Shown here: piece after piece, positions 1 through 5,323 of the stretch
Numbering within the stretch: position 1 is the stretch's first letter
How the letters are laid out: every line of letters begins with the position of its first letter
NCBI GenBank assembly: GCA_947304475.1
Contig: CAMZBE010000081.1
Location: 1 to 6,481, forward strand
Source of the DNA: an uncultured Clostridia bacterium
Lineage (GTDB): Bacteria > Bacillota > Clostridia > Oscillospirales > CAG-272
Direction of reading: 5' to 3'
Length of the DNA stretch: 6,481 nucleotides
Notes under the pieces: model-generated
The model's input: the letters and a program-made list of their open reading frames with translations, nothing else
Databases searched by the model: none
Told to the model about the DNA's origin: nothing
Made by a program: the position numbers and the translations under genes

Positions 1-2578
1 GGTTGGCGGCGTCGAATTTGACCGCCAATCCGTAGTCGGTGTAGAGCCGCGTGCAGTACTGGAAGGCGTAAAGCCCCTCGTTGGTGTCAAGCCCGATCTG
101 CGCGCCGGCGTACTCGGGATTGTCCTCGTACTTCCACATACTTCCTCCGTTCTGATAGAGGAAGAAGTCGAGGGCCAGGGTGTATGTAATCCCGATCGCC
201 AGGTTGTTCGACTGCAGGATCGGAAGCAGGGACAGCACCTCGTCCCAGGTGGTCGGGGCGGAGACGCCGAGGTCGACCAGAACGTCGAGCCGGTAGAACA
301 TCATCGGGAAGTTCATCGTCAGAGGCAGGCCGTAGGTCTTATTCACCAGCGTCAGCATATTGACCGCGGTGGGCGAGTAGACGTCGTCCTCCGTGTTCGG
401 GAGCCCGTCCGCGCCGTAGATTGCCTTCTCGTAATCGTTGAAATCACTGATCGGATCAATCGCGCCACGGATCGCGTAGTTGATAACGTCCGCGCTTCCC
501 CGTCCGAGGTAGACGTCGGGGCCGCTCTTCGCCAGAACCGACGGGAGCAGGGTGCTCGCCGTGACCAGTTTCAGCGAAACCGGGATGTTGGTCGTTTCGG
601 TGAACCCGCTGTCAACGATCGAACGCCAGATCTTCGACTGGTCACGCCCTTCGGCGAGCCAGACGTTCAGAGCGTCCTTGCTCTTTGCTTCTTTGCGCGT
701 GACGCCCATGTTGTCGTAATCGATGAAGAAGGACATCACGAAAGACCGGATTTCAAAACCGATCGACTGGAAAACGTTCGCCTTCGCCTTCGGCTTCTTG
801 GCGTCGCCCGACTGGATCACGATCTTGTCGACCGTCATCGAAGAGGTTTTCGAGTCGTTGATCCAGGTACCGAGCGTACCGAGATAGGTCTTCAGGTTTT
901 CAACGTTCTTCGCGATGTTTTCTTCCTTAATTCCCATCGTCGAAAGCAGGTTCGAAATGGTGGTCAGCGTCGCGATGTGCGAACCTTTGGTGCCGCAGAG
1001 TTCCTCGAACTCCTCGACGATTTTCGCAAGGTTGATCGCCTGATAGTTGAGAGCGTAGACCGAATCCGAAATGTTTATGCGGAAATCGTAGTCCTTGTGC
1101 TCGTCGGGGGTGGCGCCGGTGATCTTGATAATACTCAGATACGCTGCGTTGATCTCACGGAGCGCTTCTTCGACCGCCTGGATCTTGTCGGCAAGACTTC
1201 CGAGCGAGACTTCGTAGTAGACAGTGTACTGTTGGTCTTTATTAAAATAGAAGAGAAAATCGATCGGATCGCCGTTTTCGTCGGTCTGACCGTCGGTCAA
1301 AAAGGAAGATTGCCATTTCTTCGAAAAATCAAAGCGGGTGTTGTACGCCTCTTCGTAAGGCACGGTGGGGATACGGGAGTTGACGCCGTCGCCCTCGCCG
1401 TAAACGACGCCTGCGGCGGGATTGCGGTTCTCACTCCAGAGACGGACGGTGCGACAAACGAACATACCCTGCAGCGCCGACTGCTGGAAGCGCATCGCGA
1501 TCTTATAGAGCCCGTCTTCCGAGACGGTGAAGGTGTACGCCGCCCACTGCCCGATGGTGTTGAAACTCTCCGCGCCGATGACGTTGAAGAGTTGCGCCTT
1601 CGCGGATGAGGGCGAGTTGATCGCGGAACTGCGGTCGCTGGTCATAAAGACCGAGTTGTCCGAAACGAAATCGGGCGTCTCCGCCTCGACGACGGTCTTG
1701 GCGTCCTTCGATGCCATCTGAGTACCGTTCGGGTACTGTGCGACCTTCTCGAGGTACTGCTGCATGGTGATCGAACGGTAGGGCGAATCCTCGGTCGCGG
1801 CGATGAGTTCAATCCCGCCGAAGATGACCGGCTCGCGCAGGGCTTCAAAAGTCAGGATGTTGTTCCCCTCCGCGAGGAAGAACATGAAATACCCGTTGGT
1901 GTAGCCGACCGAGTCGTTGCAGACGTAGGTTCCCCACCGGTTAATCTGAACGAGTTCCGGCTGAATGTCGTTGCCGTTCAGGTCGCGGGTAAATTCTTTG
2001 CTTCCCTCAGCGTTCTCGTAAAGGTATTGCCAGTTTTTCGCGAAACGAAGCGAACTCGCTTCCTTGAAAGGAACCGAGTTGTTGACGTAGAATTTGCGTT
2101 CGACGTTGTTGACGGTGCCGTTGACCGTCAGATAGTCGATCGCGATGAAGTAGAGTCCGGCGGACGGAACGTTGACCGTGAACGAAACCGAGCCGTTGTC
2201 GGCGATATACACCGACTTCGCCTTCTGCTCCGCCGTGACCTGTCCCGCAACCCCGAGCGCCTCGAGTTCGGCGTCGGTCATGTCGGAAAGGCGTCTGGTC
2301 GCAGCCGCCGCGGCGTTCGCCGTGAAGGCGGTCAGGTCGACGTCGACGTTCGCGATGCCTGCCGGCTGGTTCCGGTACGCGTTGTAGTATTCGGAATACT
2401 TGATCGCATCCAGGTACTCGCGCATCGAAGTGATCGAAGACGCCGCTTCCTGCTCCTCTTCTGCGCTTGCGGCGGAAGAGCCGGGGGCGCTGGCAGAGCC
2501 GGTAACGACGATCGTTCCGACACAGCAGAGCGCCGCCAGGAAAAAGGCGATCAGCCGTGTCAGTTTGCTTGTTTTCAT
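1..2578 (-). CDS. Large ABC-transporter extracellular solute-binding protein with tandem N-terminal beta-sandwich domains (C-terminus beyond window)
   Basis: Open without a stop from the ATG at 2578 to the window edge: 859 residues, incomplete at the C-terminus. The start is fixed by GGAGGT 8 nt upstream. Residues 1-30 form a Sec signal (KTSKLTR, then a hydrophobic core). Residues about 32-48 are Ala/Ser/Glu-rich linker. Two beta-rich modules follow, about 120-262 and 295-460. Each carries an F-T-V...GLY-x-IA strand pair and later an F-x-K-x-W-Q segment, so they look like a duplication related to carbohydrate-binding sandwich folds. Residues 461-580 are mainly helical. From about 603 the sequence reads as a family 1 sugar-binding protein: SFFIDYDNMG (616-625), VWLAEGRDQ (639-647), SGPDVYLG (685-692), INYAIRGAIDPISDF, NFPMMFYRLDVL (756-767), TTWDEV, FLYQNGG (806-812). 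Role inferred: capture of a sugar or oligosaccharide for an ABC importer outside the membrane. No canonical lipobox is visible (LAALCC at 14-19 does not fit). The solute-binding assignment is firm; the ligand is unknown. Confidence 0.9.
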   Translation of the reverse strand, partial: MKTSKLTRLIAFFLAALCCVGTIVVTGSASAPGSSAASAEEEQEAASSITSMREYLDAIKYSEYYNAYRNQPAGIANVDVDLTAFTANAAAAATRRLSDMTDAELEALGVAGQVTAEQKAKSVYIADNGSVSFTVNVPSAGLYFIAIDYLTVNGTVNNVERKFYVNNSVPFKEASSLRFAKNWQYLYENAEGSKEFTRDLNGNDIQPELVQINRWGTYVCNDSVGYTNGYFMFFLAEGNNILTFEALREPVIFGGIELIAATEDSPYRSITMQQYLEKVAQYPNGTQMASKDAKTVVEAETPDFVSDNSVFMTSDRSSAINSPSSAKAQLFNVIGAESFNTIGQWAAYTFTVSEDGLYKIAMRFQQSALQGMFVCRTVRLWSENRNPAAGVVYGEGDGVNSRIPTVPYEEAYNTRFDFSKKWQSSFLTDGQTDENGDPIDFLFYFNKDQQYTVYYEVSLGSLADKIQAVEEALREINAAYLSIIKITGATPDEHKDYDFRINISDSVYALNYQAINLAKIVEEFEELCGTKGSHIATLTTISNLLSTMGIKEENIAKNVENLKTYLGTLGTWINDSKTSSMTVDKIVIQSGDAKKPKAKANVFQSIGFEIRSFVMSFFIDYDNMGVTRKEAKSKDALNVWLAEGRDQSKIWRSIVDSGFTETTNIPVSLKLVTASTLLPSVLAKSGPDVYLGRGSADVINYAIRGAIDPISDFNDYEKAIYGADGLPNTEDDVYSPTAVNMLTLVNKTYGLPLTMNFPMMFYRLDVLVDLGVSAPTTWDEVLSLLPILQSNNLAIGITYTLALDFFLYQNGGSMWKYEDNPEYAGAQIGLDTNEGLYAFQYCTRLYTDYGLAVKFDAAN

Positions 2579-2586
2579 ACCGTTTG

Positions 2587-2592
2587 ACCTCC
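2587..2592 (-). promoter_or_regulatory. Ribosome binding site of the solute-binding protein gene
   Basis: The minus strand reads GGAGGT, a full Shine-Dalgarno match, 8 nt before the ATG at 2578. It decides the start of the large minus-strand gene. Confidence 0.9.
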
Positions 2593-2651
2593 AAAGATTT
2601 TAGACCCGCTGGGGAGGAAATGGCATAGTACTCCCATATAAGTCTGTTCGT

Positions 2652-2680
2652 ATTTTACCACACGGGCGGTGAAAAGTCAA
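2652..2680 (-). promoter_or_regulatory. Sigma-A promoter for the solute-binding protein gene
   Basis: On the minus strand the -35 box TTGACT (2675-2680) is separated by exactly 17 nt from the -10 box TAAAAT (2652-2657). The predicted start of transcription is near 2645, giving a leader of roughly 66 nt before the ATG at 2578. The 5' neighbourhood is A/T-rich, like an UP element (2681-2700). The divergent promoter for the ROK gene shares the octamer TTGACTTT and the 17-nt spacer. Confidence 0.82.
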
Positions 2681-2837
2681 GTTCTATATTTTTATAAAAA
2701 CGCCCGCGGGAGCACGCAAAAAGCCGCACGCGGAGAGCGTTTTGCGCCGTCGGAAACCTGAAATCGCCCGTCCGGCGCTCGATCAGCCGTCTCTTTTCGG
2801 CACTCTAAAAGTAAGGAGTAACTGAAAATAACAAGTT

Positions 2838-2856
2838 AAAGTCGTAAAAAGTCGTA
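2838..2856 (+). repeat. Two direct AAAGTCGTA repeats, one helical turn apart
   Basis: AAAGTCGTA occurs at 2838-2846 and again at 2848-2856, a 10-bp period. Such spacing places both copies on one face of the helix, as is common for direct-repeat protein sites. The repeats sit 5 bp before the AAACGGTTTT palindrome. The function as a binding site is inferred only. Confidence 0.45.
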
Positions 2857-2861
2857 TAAAC

Positions 2862-2880
2862 AAACGGTTTTTGAAAACCG
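2862..2880. promoter_or_regulatory. Operator-like palindrome, first copy of a 16-bp repeat
   Basis: CGGTTTT at 2865-2871 is mirrored by AAAACCG at 2874-2880 around a TG centre, a perfect 7+7 inverted repeat. The 16-mer AAACGGTTTTTGAAAA (2862-2877) recurs exactly at 2946-2961, 84 bp downstream. A size and symmetry of this kind suit a dimeric repressor such as a LacI-type regulator, but no regulator gene is in the window to test that. Confidence 0.45.
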
Positions 2881-2945
2881 GCGTATATATTTGTTAATTT
2901 TCAATTACTATTTTTCGCAGAACCGCTCTTGGGAGCAGTATCTAA

Positions 2946-2961
2946 AAACGGTTTTTGAAAA
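2946..2961. repeat. Second copy of AAACGGTTTTTGAAAA
   Basis: Identical over 16 bp to 2862-2877. Here the right half of the palindrome is degraded (AAAATTG instead of AAAACCG). The 84-bp offset equals about eight turns of B-DNA, so the two sites would face the same way. The copy runs directly into the hairpin at 2962-2978. Confidence 0.5.
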
Positions 2962-2978
2962 TTGTGCGTTTCGCACAA
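2962..2978 (-). other. Small hairpin, possible minus-strand terminator
   Basis: TTGTGCG (2962-2968) pairs with CGCACAA (2972-2978) around a 3-nt loop. Read on the minus strand it is followed by TTTTC, so it could act as a weak intrinsic terminator for transcripts heading toward the solute-binding protein gene. It could equally be a protein-binding palindrome. The stem is only 7 bp. Confidence 0.3.
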
Positions 2979-3088
2979 AAATCCGGCTTCATTTTCTACA
3001 TCTGCGTGGAGAGGGGGGCGCTTTGCCGCCGAAGCGCGGGAACTGTCCGGAAGACGCCCTTTTTTCCGCGCTATTTTCGATTTTACGC

Positions 3089-3117
3089 TTGACTTTGTCT
3101 ACGCGCGCGGGTATAAT
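3089..3117 (+). promoter_or_regulatory. Sigma-A promoter for the ROK glucokinase gene
   Basis: The -35 box TTGACT (3089-3094) and a perfect -10 box TATAAT (3112-3117) are separated by exactly 17 nt. The predicted start is near 3124, leaving a leader of about 76 nt before the ATG at 3200. The spacer contains a run of alternating CG (ACGCGCGCGG). Confidence 0.88.
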
Positions 3118-3136
3118 GTAGAAGGAAGAGAATCCA

Positions 3137-3185
3137 CGGCGCCGGGCGGCGCCGGAATACGAAATCAAGGGCCGGAACGCGGCCC
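3137..3185 (+). promoter_or_regulatory. Two GC-rich hairpins in the leader of the ROK gene
   Basis: The first stem is CGGCGCC (3137-3143) with GGCGCCG (3148-3154) around GGGC. The second is GGGCCG (3169-3174) with CGGCCC (3180-3185) around GAACG, ending only 3 nt before the ribosome site. GCCGG at 3151-3155 or at 3171-3175 could instead pair with CCGGC at 3184-3188, so alternative folds exist next to the translation start. It matches no riboswitch class I know. A role in translation control or mRNA stability is inferred. Confidence 0.45.
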
Positions 3186-3188
3186 GGC

Positions 3189-3194
3189 AAGGAG
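3189..3194 (+). promoter_or_regulatory. Ribosome binding site of the ROK gene
   Basis: AAGGAG lies 5 nt upstream of the ATG at 3200 and fixes this start. It immediately follows the second leader hairpin. Confidence 0.85.
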
Positions 3195-3199
3195 AAAAC

Positions 3200-4162
3200 A
3201 TGGCTTATTACATCGGCGTTGACCTCGGCGGCACCAACATCGCGGTCGGCATCTGCGACGGCGATCTCAAGATCGTGAAGAAAGGGAGCGTCCCCACCAA
3301 ACCCGACCGTGCCCCCGAACTGATCGTGAAGGATATGGCGGACCTGTCCGCCAAACTGTTGAAGGAGTGCGGCATCCCGCTCGACGAGGTCGCCTCGGTC
3401 GGCATCGCCACCCCCGGCACCGCGAACAGCGATACCGGCGTGGTCGAATACTCGAACAACATCCCGTTTTTCCGCTTCCCCATCGCGGACGTTTTCAAGT
3501 CCTTTTTGCCCGTGAAGAAGGTCCTGATCGAGAACGACGCCAACGCCGCCGCTCTCGCCGAGGCGCTCTCGGGTGCGGCGAAGGGAACGAGAAAATCGGT
3601 CATGATCACCCTCGGGACCGGCGTCGGCGGCGGGATCGTCATCGACGGCAAGGTCTACTCGGGCTTCAACCACGCGGCGGGCGAACTCGGTCACACCGTG
3701 ATCGAGAAGGGCGGTCGTCCCTGCTCCTGCGGACGGCGCGGCTGCTGGGAAGCGTACAGTTCCGCGACCGGTCTGATCAACATGACGCGTGAAAAGGTCA
3801 ACGAGTGCAAGATCAAGGGGATCCCCTCCCTGATGGTCGACGAGTTCGACGCAAACGGACGGGTGTCCGCCCGCACCGCCTTCTCGGCGATGAAGCAGGG
3901 CGACGCCGTTGGCGCCGAGGTCGTGCGCGAATATATCGAATATCTCGCCTGCGGTCTGACCAACATGATCAATATCTTCCAGCCCGAAGTCCTTTCGATC
4001 GGCGGCGGGATCTGCAACGAGGGCGACACGCTGCTGAAGCCGCTGCTCGAGATCATCAAGACCGAACAGTACACGAGAAAGTCTCCCGACAAGTGCGCCG
4101 TCCGCATCGCCCAACTCGGCAACGACGCCGGGATCATCGGCGCGGCGGGGCTCGGACTGTAA
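3200..4162 (+). CDS. ROK-family glucokinase (sugar kinase)
   Basis: 320 residues, the normal length for a ROK glucokinase. Cytoplasmic enzyme expected to phosphorylate glucose or a related hexose with ATP, feeding glycolysis. The N-terminal phosphate-binding motif is DLGGTN (8-13). The sugar-binding and catalytic segment is IENDANAAALAE (110-121), with D113 as likely general base. GTGVGGG (139-145) is the second nucleotide-binding loop. GELGH (161-165) gives the sugar-contacting E162 and zinc ligand H165, and CSCGRRGCWE (175-184) supplies C175, C177 and C182 plus E184. LSIGGG near 265-270 is the C-terminal adenosine motif. There is no N-terminal helix-turn-helix, so it is a kinase and not a ROK repressor. 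It has its own consensus promoter and is transcribed away from the solute-binding protein gene, which fits a sugar-use module. Exact sugar specificity cannot be read from sequence; N-acetylmannosamine, fructose or allose kinases are the alternatives. Confidence 0.93.
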   Translation: MAYYIGVDLGGTNIAVGICDGDLKIVKKGSVPTKPDRAPELIVKDMADLSAKLLKECGIPLDEVASVGIATPGTANSDTGVVEYSNNIPFFRFPIADVFKSFLPVKKVLIENDANAAALAEALSGAAKGTRKSVMITLGTGVGGGIVIDGKVYSGFNHAAGELGHTVIEKGGRPCSCGRRGCWEAYSSATGLINMTREKVNECKIKGIPSLMVDEFDANGRVSARTAFSAMKQGDAVGAEVVREYIEYLACGLTNMINIFQPEVLSIGGGICNEGDTLLKPLLEIIKTEQYTRKSPDKCAVRIAQLGNDAGIIGAAGLGL

Positions 4163-4180
4163 TCTCTTTTTCCCCGCTCT

Positions 4181-4200
4181 GTGAATGAAAACCGTTTCAC
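4181..4200. promoter_or_regulatory. Operator-like inverted repeat between the ROK gene and the small gene
   Basis: TGAAA (4186-4190) and TTTCA (4195-4199) flank ACCG, and GTGAA (4181-4185) also pairs with TTCAC (4196-4200). The form resembles LacI-family half sites around a central CG. The reverse complement of 4188-4197 is AAACGGTTTT, the 10-mer found twice in the divergent intergenic region. No T tract follows, so it is not a convincing terminator. A regulator site is inferred. Confidence 0.35.
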
Positions 4201-4246
4201 GGGGGAATGATGACCGTACAGAACATAGAAAGAAAGGAAAATCAAA

Positions 4247-4483
4247 ATGAAGAAAACCATCAGAGGCATTGACTATGACACCGAAACGGCACAGGTGATC
4301 TCGAAGAACGTGCACGGCTTCTACGGCGATCCCGCCGGCTACGAAGAGACGCTCTACGCGACCGAAGACGGCAGATATTTCGTCTACACCAACGGCGGCG
4401 AAGCGTCGCCCTATCCGGTTGAAAAGATCTCGTGCATCGCGAAGGCGAAGGTCGACGCCTGGCTTGAAAGTCACAAGGGATGA
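4247..4483 (+). CDS. Conserved small protein of unknown function (YDTETA-type)
   Basis: 78 residues, starting at the ATG 8 nt after AAAGGA (4233-4238). I recognise the pattern of a widespread small-protein family from bacterial and mobile-element genomes: an N-terminal K-x-I-x-G-x-x-YDTETA (here GIDYDTETA, 7-15), a middle EETLYATEDGRYFVY (33-47) with alternating strand character, then a GG turn and a closing helix (AKAKVDAWLE). The family has no established biochemical function. There is no signal peptide or membrane segment, so it is presumably cytoplasmic. It lies 84 nt after the ROK stop with no clear terminator between, so read-through from the ROK promoter is possible. Its transcript would run into the hairpin array. 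The coding call is secure; the role is unknown. Confidence 0.8.
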   Translation: MKKTIRGIDYDTETAQVISKNVHGFYGDPAGYEETLYATEDGRYFVYTNGGEASPYPVEKISCIAKAKVDAWLESHKG

Positions 4484-4522
4484 CGCCCTGTACGAAGCGT
4501 GCTTTCCTGCGTTTTTGACGAC

Positions 4523-4668
4523 CGCCCCCCTAAGGGCGAAGCGCGCTTCGCGTGAAGTACCGCACGTTGTGCGGCGCGATGCGGCGGCTTACGCCGCGGT
4601 GAAGTTTGCGCCCCCGAAAAGGGCGCAAGTGAAGCGTCTCCCGTCGGGTTTCCGACGGGAGACGTTTC
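4523..4668. repeat. Array of short hairpins joined by GTGAAG linkers
   Basis: A chain of inverted repeats with almost no unpaired sequence. CGCCC/GGGCG (4523-4527, 4534-4538) overlaps a perfect 16-bp palindrome, GCGAAGCGCGCTTCGC (4536-4551). Then come CCGCAC/GTGCGG (4560-4574), GCGGCG/CGCCGC (4581-4597), TTGCGCCC/GGGCGCAA (4606-4628), and a 13-bp stem CGTCTCCCGTCGG/CCGACGGGAGACG (4635-4664). Linkers are GTGAAGTA (4552), CGCGAT (4575), GTGAAGT (4599) and GTGAAG (4629). Stem sequences differ while the linker is kept, so this is not a simple tandem repeat. I associate GTGAAG-linked hairpins with Clostridia genomes, from memory only. It occupies the 3' side of the small gene. Confidence 0.7.
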
Positions 4669-4670
4669 GT
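4631..4670 (+). terminator. Possible terminator: last hairpin of the array
   Basis: The 13-bp stem at 4635-4664 with a GTTT loop can extend to 17 pairs by GAAG (4631-4634) with TTTC (4665-4668), including one G-U. The following TTTCGTT is a weak U tract. It may help stop transcripts from the small gene, ahead of the much better terminator at 4684. Confidence 0.4.
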
Positions 4671-4683
4671 TGACCGAGGGGCA

Positions 4684-4715
4684 AAAAACGGCGGGCTGAA
4701 ATGCCCGCCGTTTTT
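4684..4715. terminator. Bidirectional intrinsic terminator between converging transcripts
   Basis: AAAAACGGCGGGC (4684-4696) pairs perfectly with GCCCGCCGTTTTT (4703-4715) around TGAAAT. Eight strong pairs are flanked by A on one side and T on the other, so it ends in a U tract in both directions. It serves the small gene on the plus strand and the kinase-like gene, which stops at 4724, on the minus strand. Confidence 0.88.
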
Positions 4716-4723
4716 CCGATTGT

Positions 4724-5323
4724 TCAGGCGTCGCCGCCAAGCGTCAGCGGGAGCGAAAAGCCGGAAAAGTCTCCGTCCTCTTCCCCGCCGTCGGCGTCCC
4801 CCTCCCGGGTGACGACGATATCCGAGAGTTCCGCGATCATATACGCCGAGAGGTAGGCGCGCATCGCTTCGTCTGGTTCCCCGCCGCAGTCAAGCACGAT
4901 CCGAAGGTCGTAGAGATCGGGGATCTCGGGGTGAAGCGCGTAGCGTCCGGCAACGATATATACCCCGCACGCGGGGACCTTCACGCGTTCGACGGTCCCG
5001 CGCACTTCTTCGCGGTAGACGCCGTAGACCGGCAGTTCCTTCGCAAGAAAGGGACGCACGACCTCGCGGGTGAAGCGTTCGTAGTCGAACGCGCCGCCCG
5101 GCGTCGCGTTCCGCGCGGGCGTCACGGCGCGAAGCGGGAACGAAAACGCGTCGGTCGGGATCACGAAGCCGGATACCCGCGCGGCAAGTTCGCCCGCAAG
5201 CGACGCGATCTTCTCTCGGTCGGCGCCGTCGATCCCGACGTAGAAGCGCGCCATGCCGCTACTCTCGCGGTCGACGATATTCGCAAGACGCTCGGGCGCG
5301 TCCTCGTATCTGATCCTCGTCAT
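4724..5323 (-). CDS. Uridine-kinase-like protein with degenerate P-loop (probable pseudokinase)
   Basis: 199 residues. The ATG at 5323 overlaps the upstream TGA (ATGA), with GAGGA 9 nt upstream; a longer frame reaching 5524 only shadows the VOC gene. The middle follows the uridine kinase / P-loop NTPase family closely: ARFYVGIDG (25-33), PTDAF (56-60), TPARNATPGGAFDYERF (68-84), PFLAKELPVY (91-100), VYIVAGRYALHP (121-132), DLYDLRIVLD (136-145). The expected Walker A, DG-x-x-GxGKT, is replaced by DGADREKIAS (32-41), with neither the glycines nor the Lys in register. The usual VEG before SYSMHP is VAG, losing the acidic residue. The arginine-rich lid that normally follows is shortened, and the tail (174-199) is acidic and unrelated. 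The reading frame is intact, so this is a maintained protein, not a frameshift. Family membership is judged from remembered motifs; loss of kinase activity is inferred. Confidence 0.78.
   Translation of the reverse strand: MTRIRYEDAPERLANIVDRESSGMARFYVGIDGADREKIASLAGELAARVSGFVIPTDAFSFPLRAVTPARNATPGGAFDYERFTREVVRPFLAKELPVYGVYREEVRGTVERVKVPACGVYIVAGRYALHPEIPDLYDLRIVLDCGGEPDEAMRAYLSAYMIAELSDIVVTREGDADGGEEDGDFSGFSLPLTLGGDA

Larger units (their letters stand above)
2701..3088. other. Divergent intergenic region with no supported gene
   Basis: This stretch lies between the two outward-facing promoters. The left part (2701-2810) is GC-rich and holds CCCGCGGG (2703-2710) and an inverted CGCAAAA/TTTTGCG pair (2715-2721 and 2740-2746). 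The centre (about 2810-3000) is markedly AT-rich compared with the flanking genes, and carries direct repeats, a palindrome and a small hairpin that are listed separately. The right part (3010-3065) is GC-rich and ends in six T residues. Short open frames here lack ribosome sites and resemble no protein I know. It is best read as regulatory DNA, possibly with a small RNA. Confidence 0.6.

Noticed and set aside
977..1609. 210-codon plus-strand frame
   Set aside because: It is antisense to the solute-binding protein gene, which is continuous with good motifs on the other strand; no ribosome site or known family.
2521..2530. Lipobox at LAALCC in the solute-binding protein
   Set aside because: Leu or Cys would occupy the -1 position, which normally needs Gly, Ala or Ser, and the hydrophobic stretch continues beyond the cysteines.
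2027..2587. 186-codon plus-strand frame and an overlapping 195-codon minus frame at 2007-2594
   Set aside because: Both are out of frame with the solute-binding protein, whose signal peptide, ribosome site and promoter are in the correct frame; their products are Arg-rich and unlike any protein.
2891..3222. Short plus-strand frames in the divergent intergenic region
   Set aside because: The first begins at a TTG with no Shine-Dalgarno sequence and crosses a promoter; the second runs into the ROK gene out of frame. Neither resembles a protein.
4172..4205. Terminator after the ROK gene
   Set aside because: CCCC/GGGG plus GTGAA/TTCAC can pair only with a 5-nt bulge and a 10-nt loop, and no T tract follows, so it was kept only as a possible operator.
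3083..4474. 463-codon open frame on the minus strand
   Set aside because: It lies antisense to the clear ROK kinase and the small gene, has low-complexity Arg/Asp/Gly/Val-rich composition and no recognisable motif. It is a shadow produced by GC-rich codon use.
4523..4668. CRISPR array interpretation of the repeated hairpins
   Set aside because: The conserved unit is only a 6-8 base linker, the variable parts are self-complementary stems of 13-30 bases, and there are no cas genes.
4419..4740. Frames running through the hairpin array on both strands
   Set aside because: They translate the inverted repeats and overlap the small gene or the terminators; there is no independent coding evidence.
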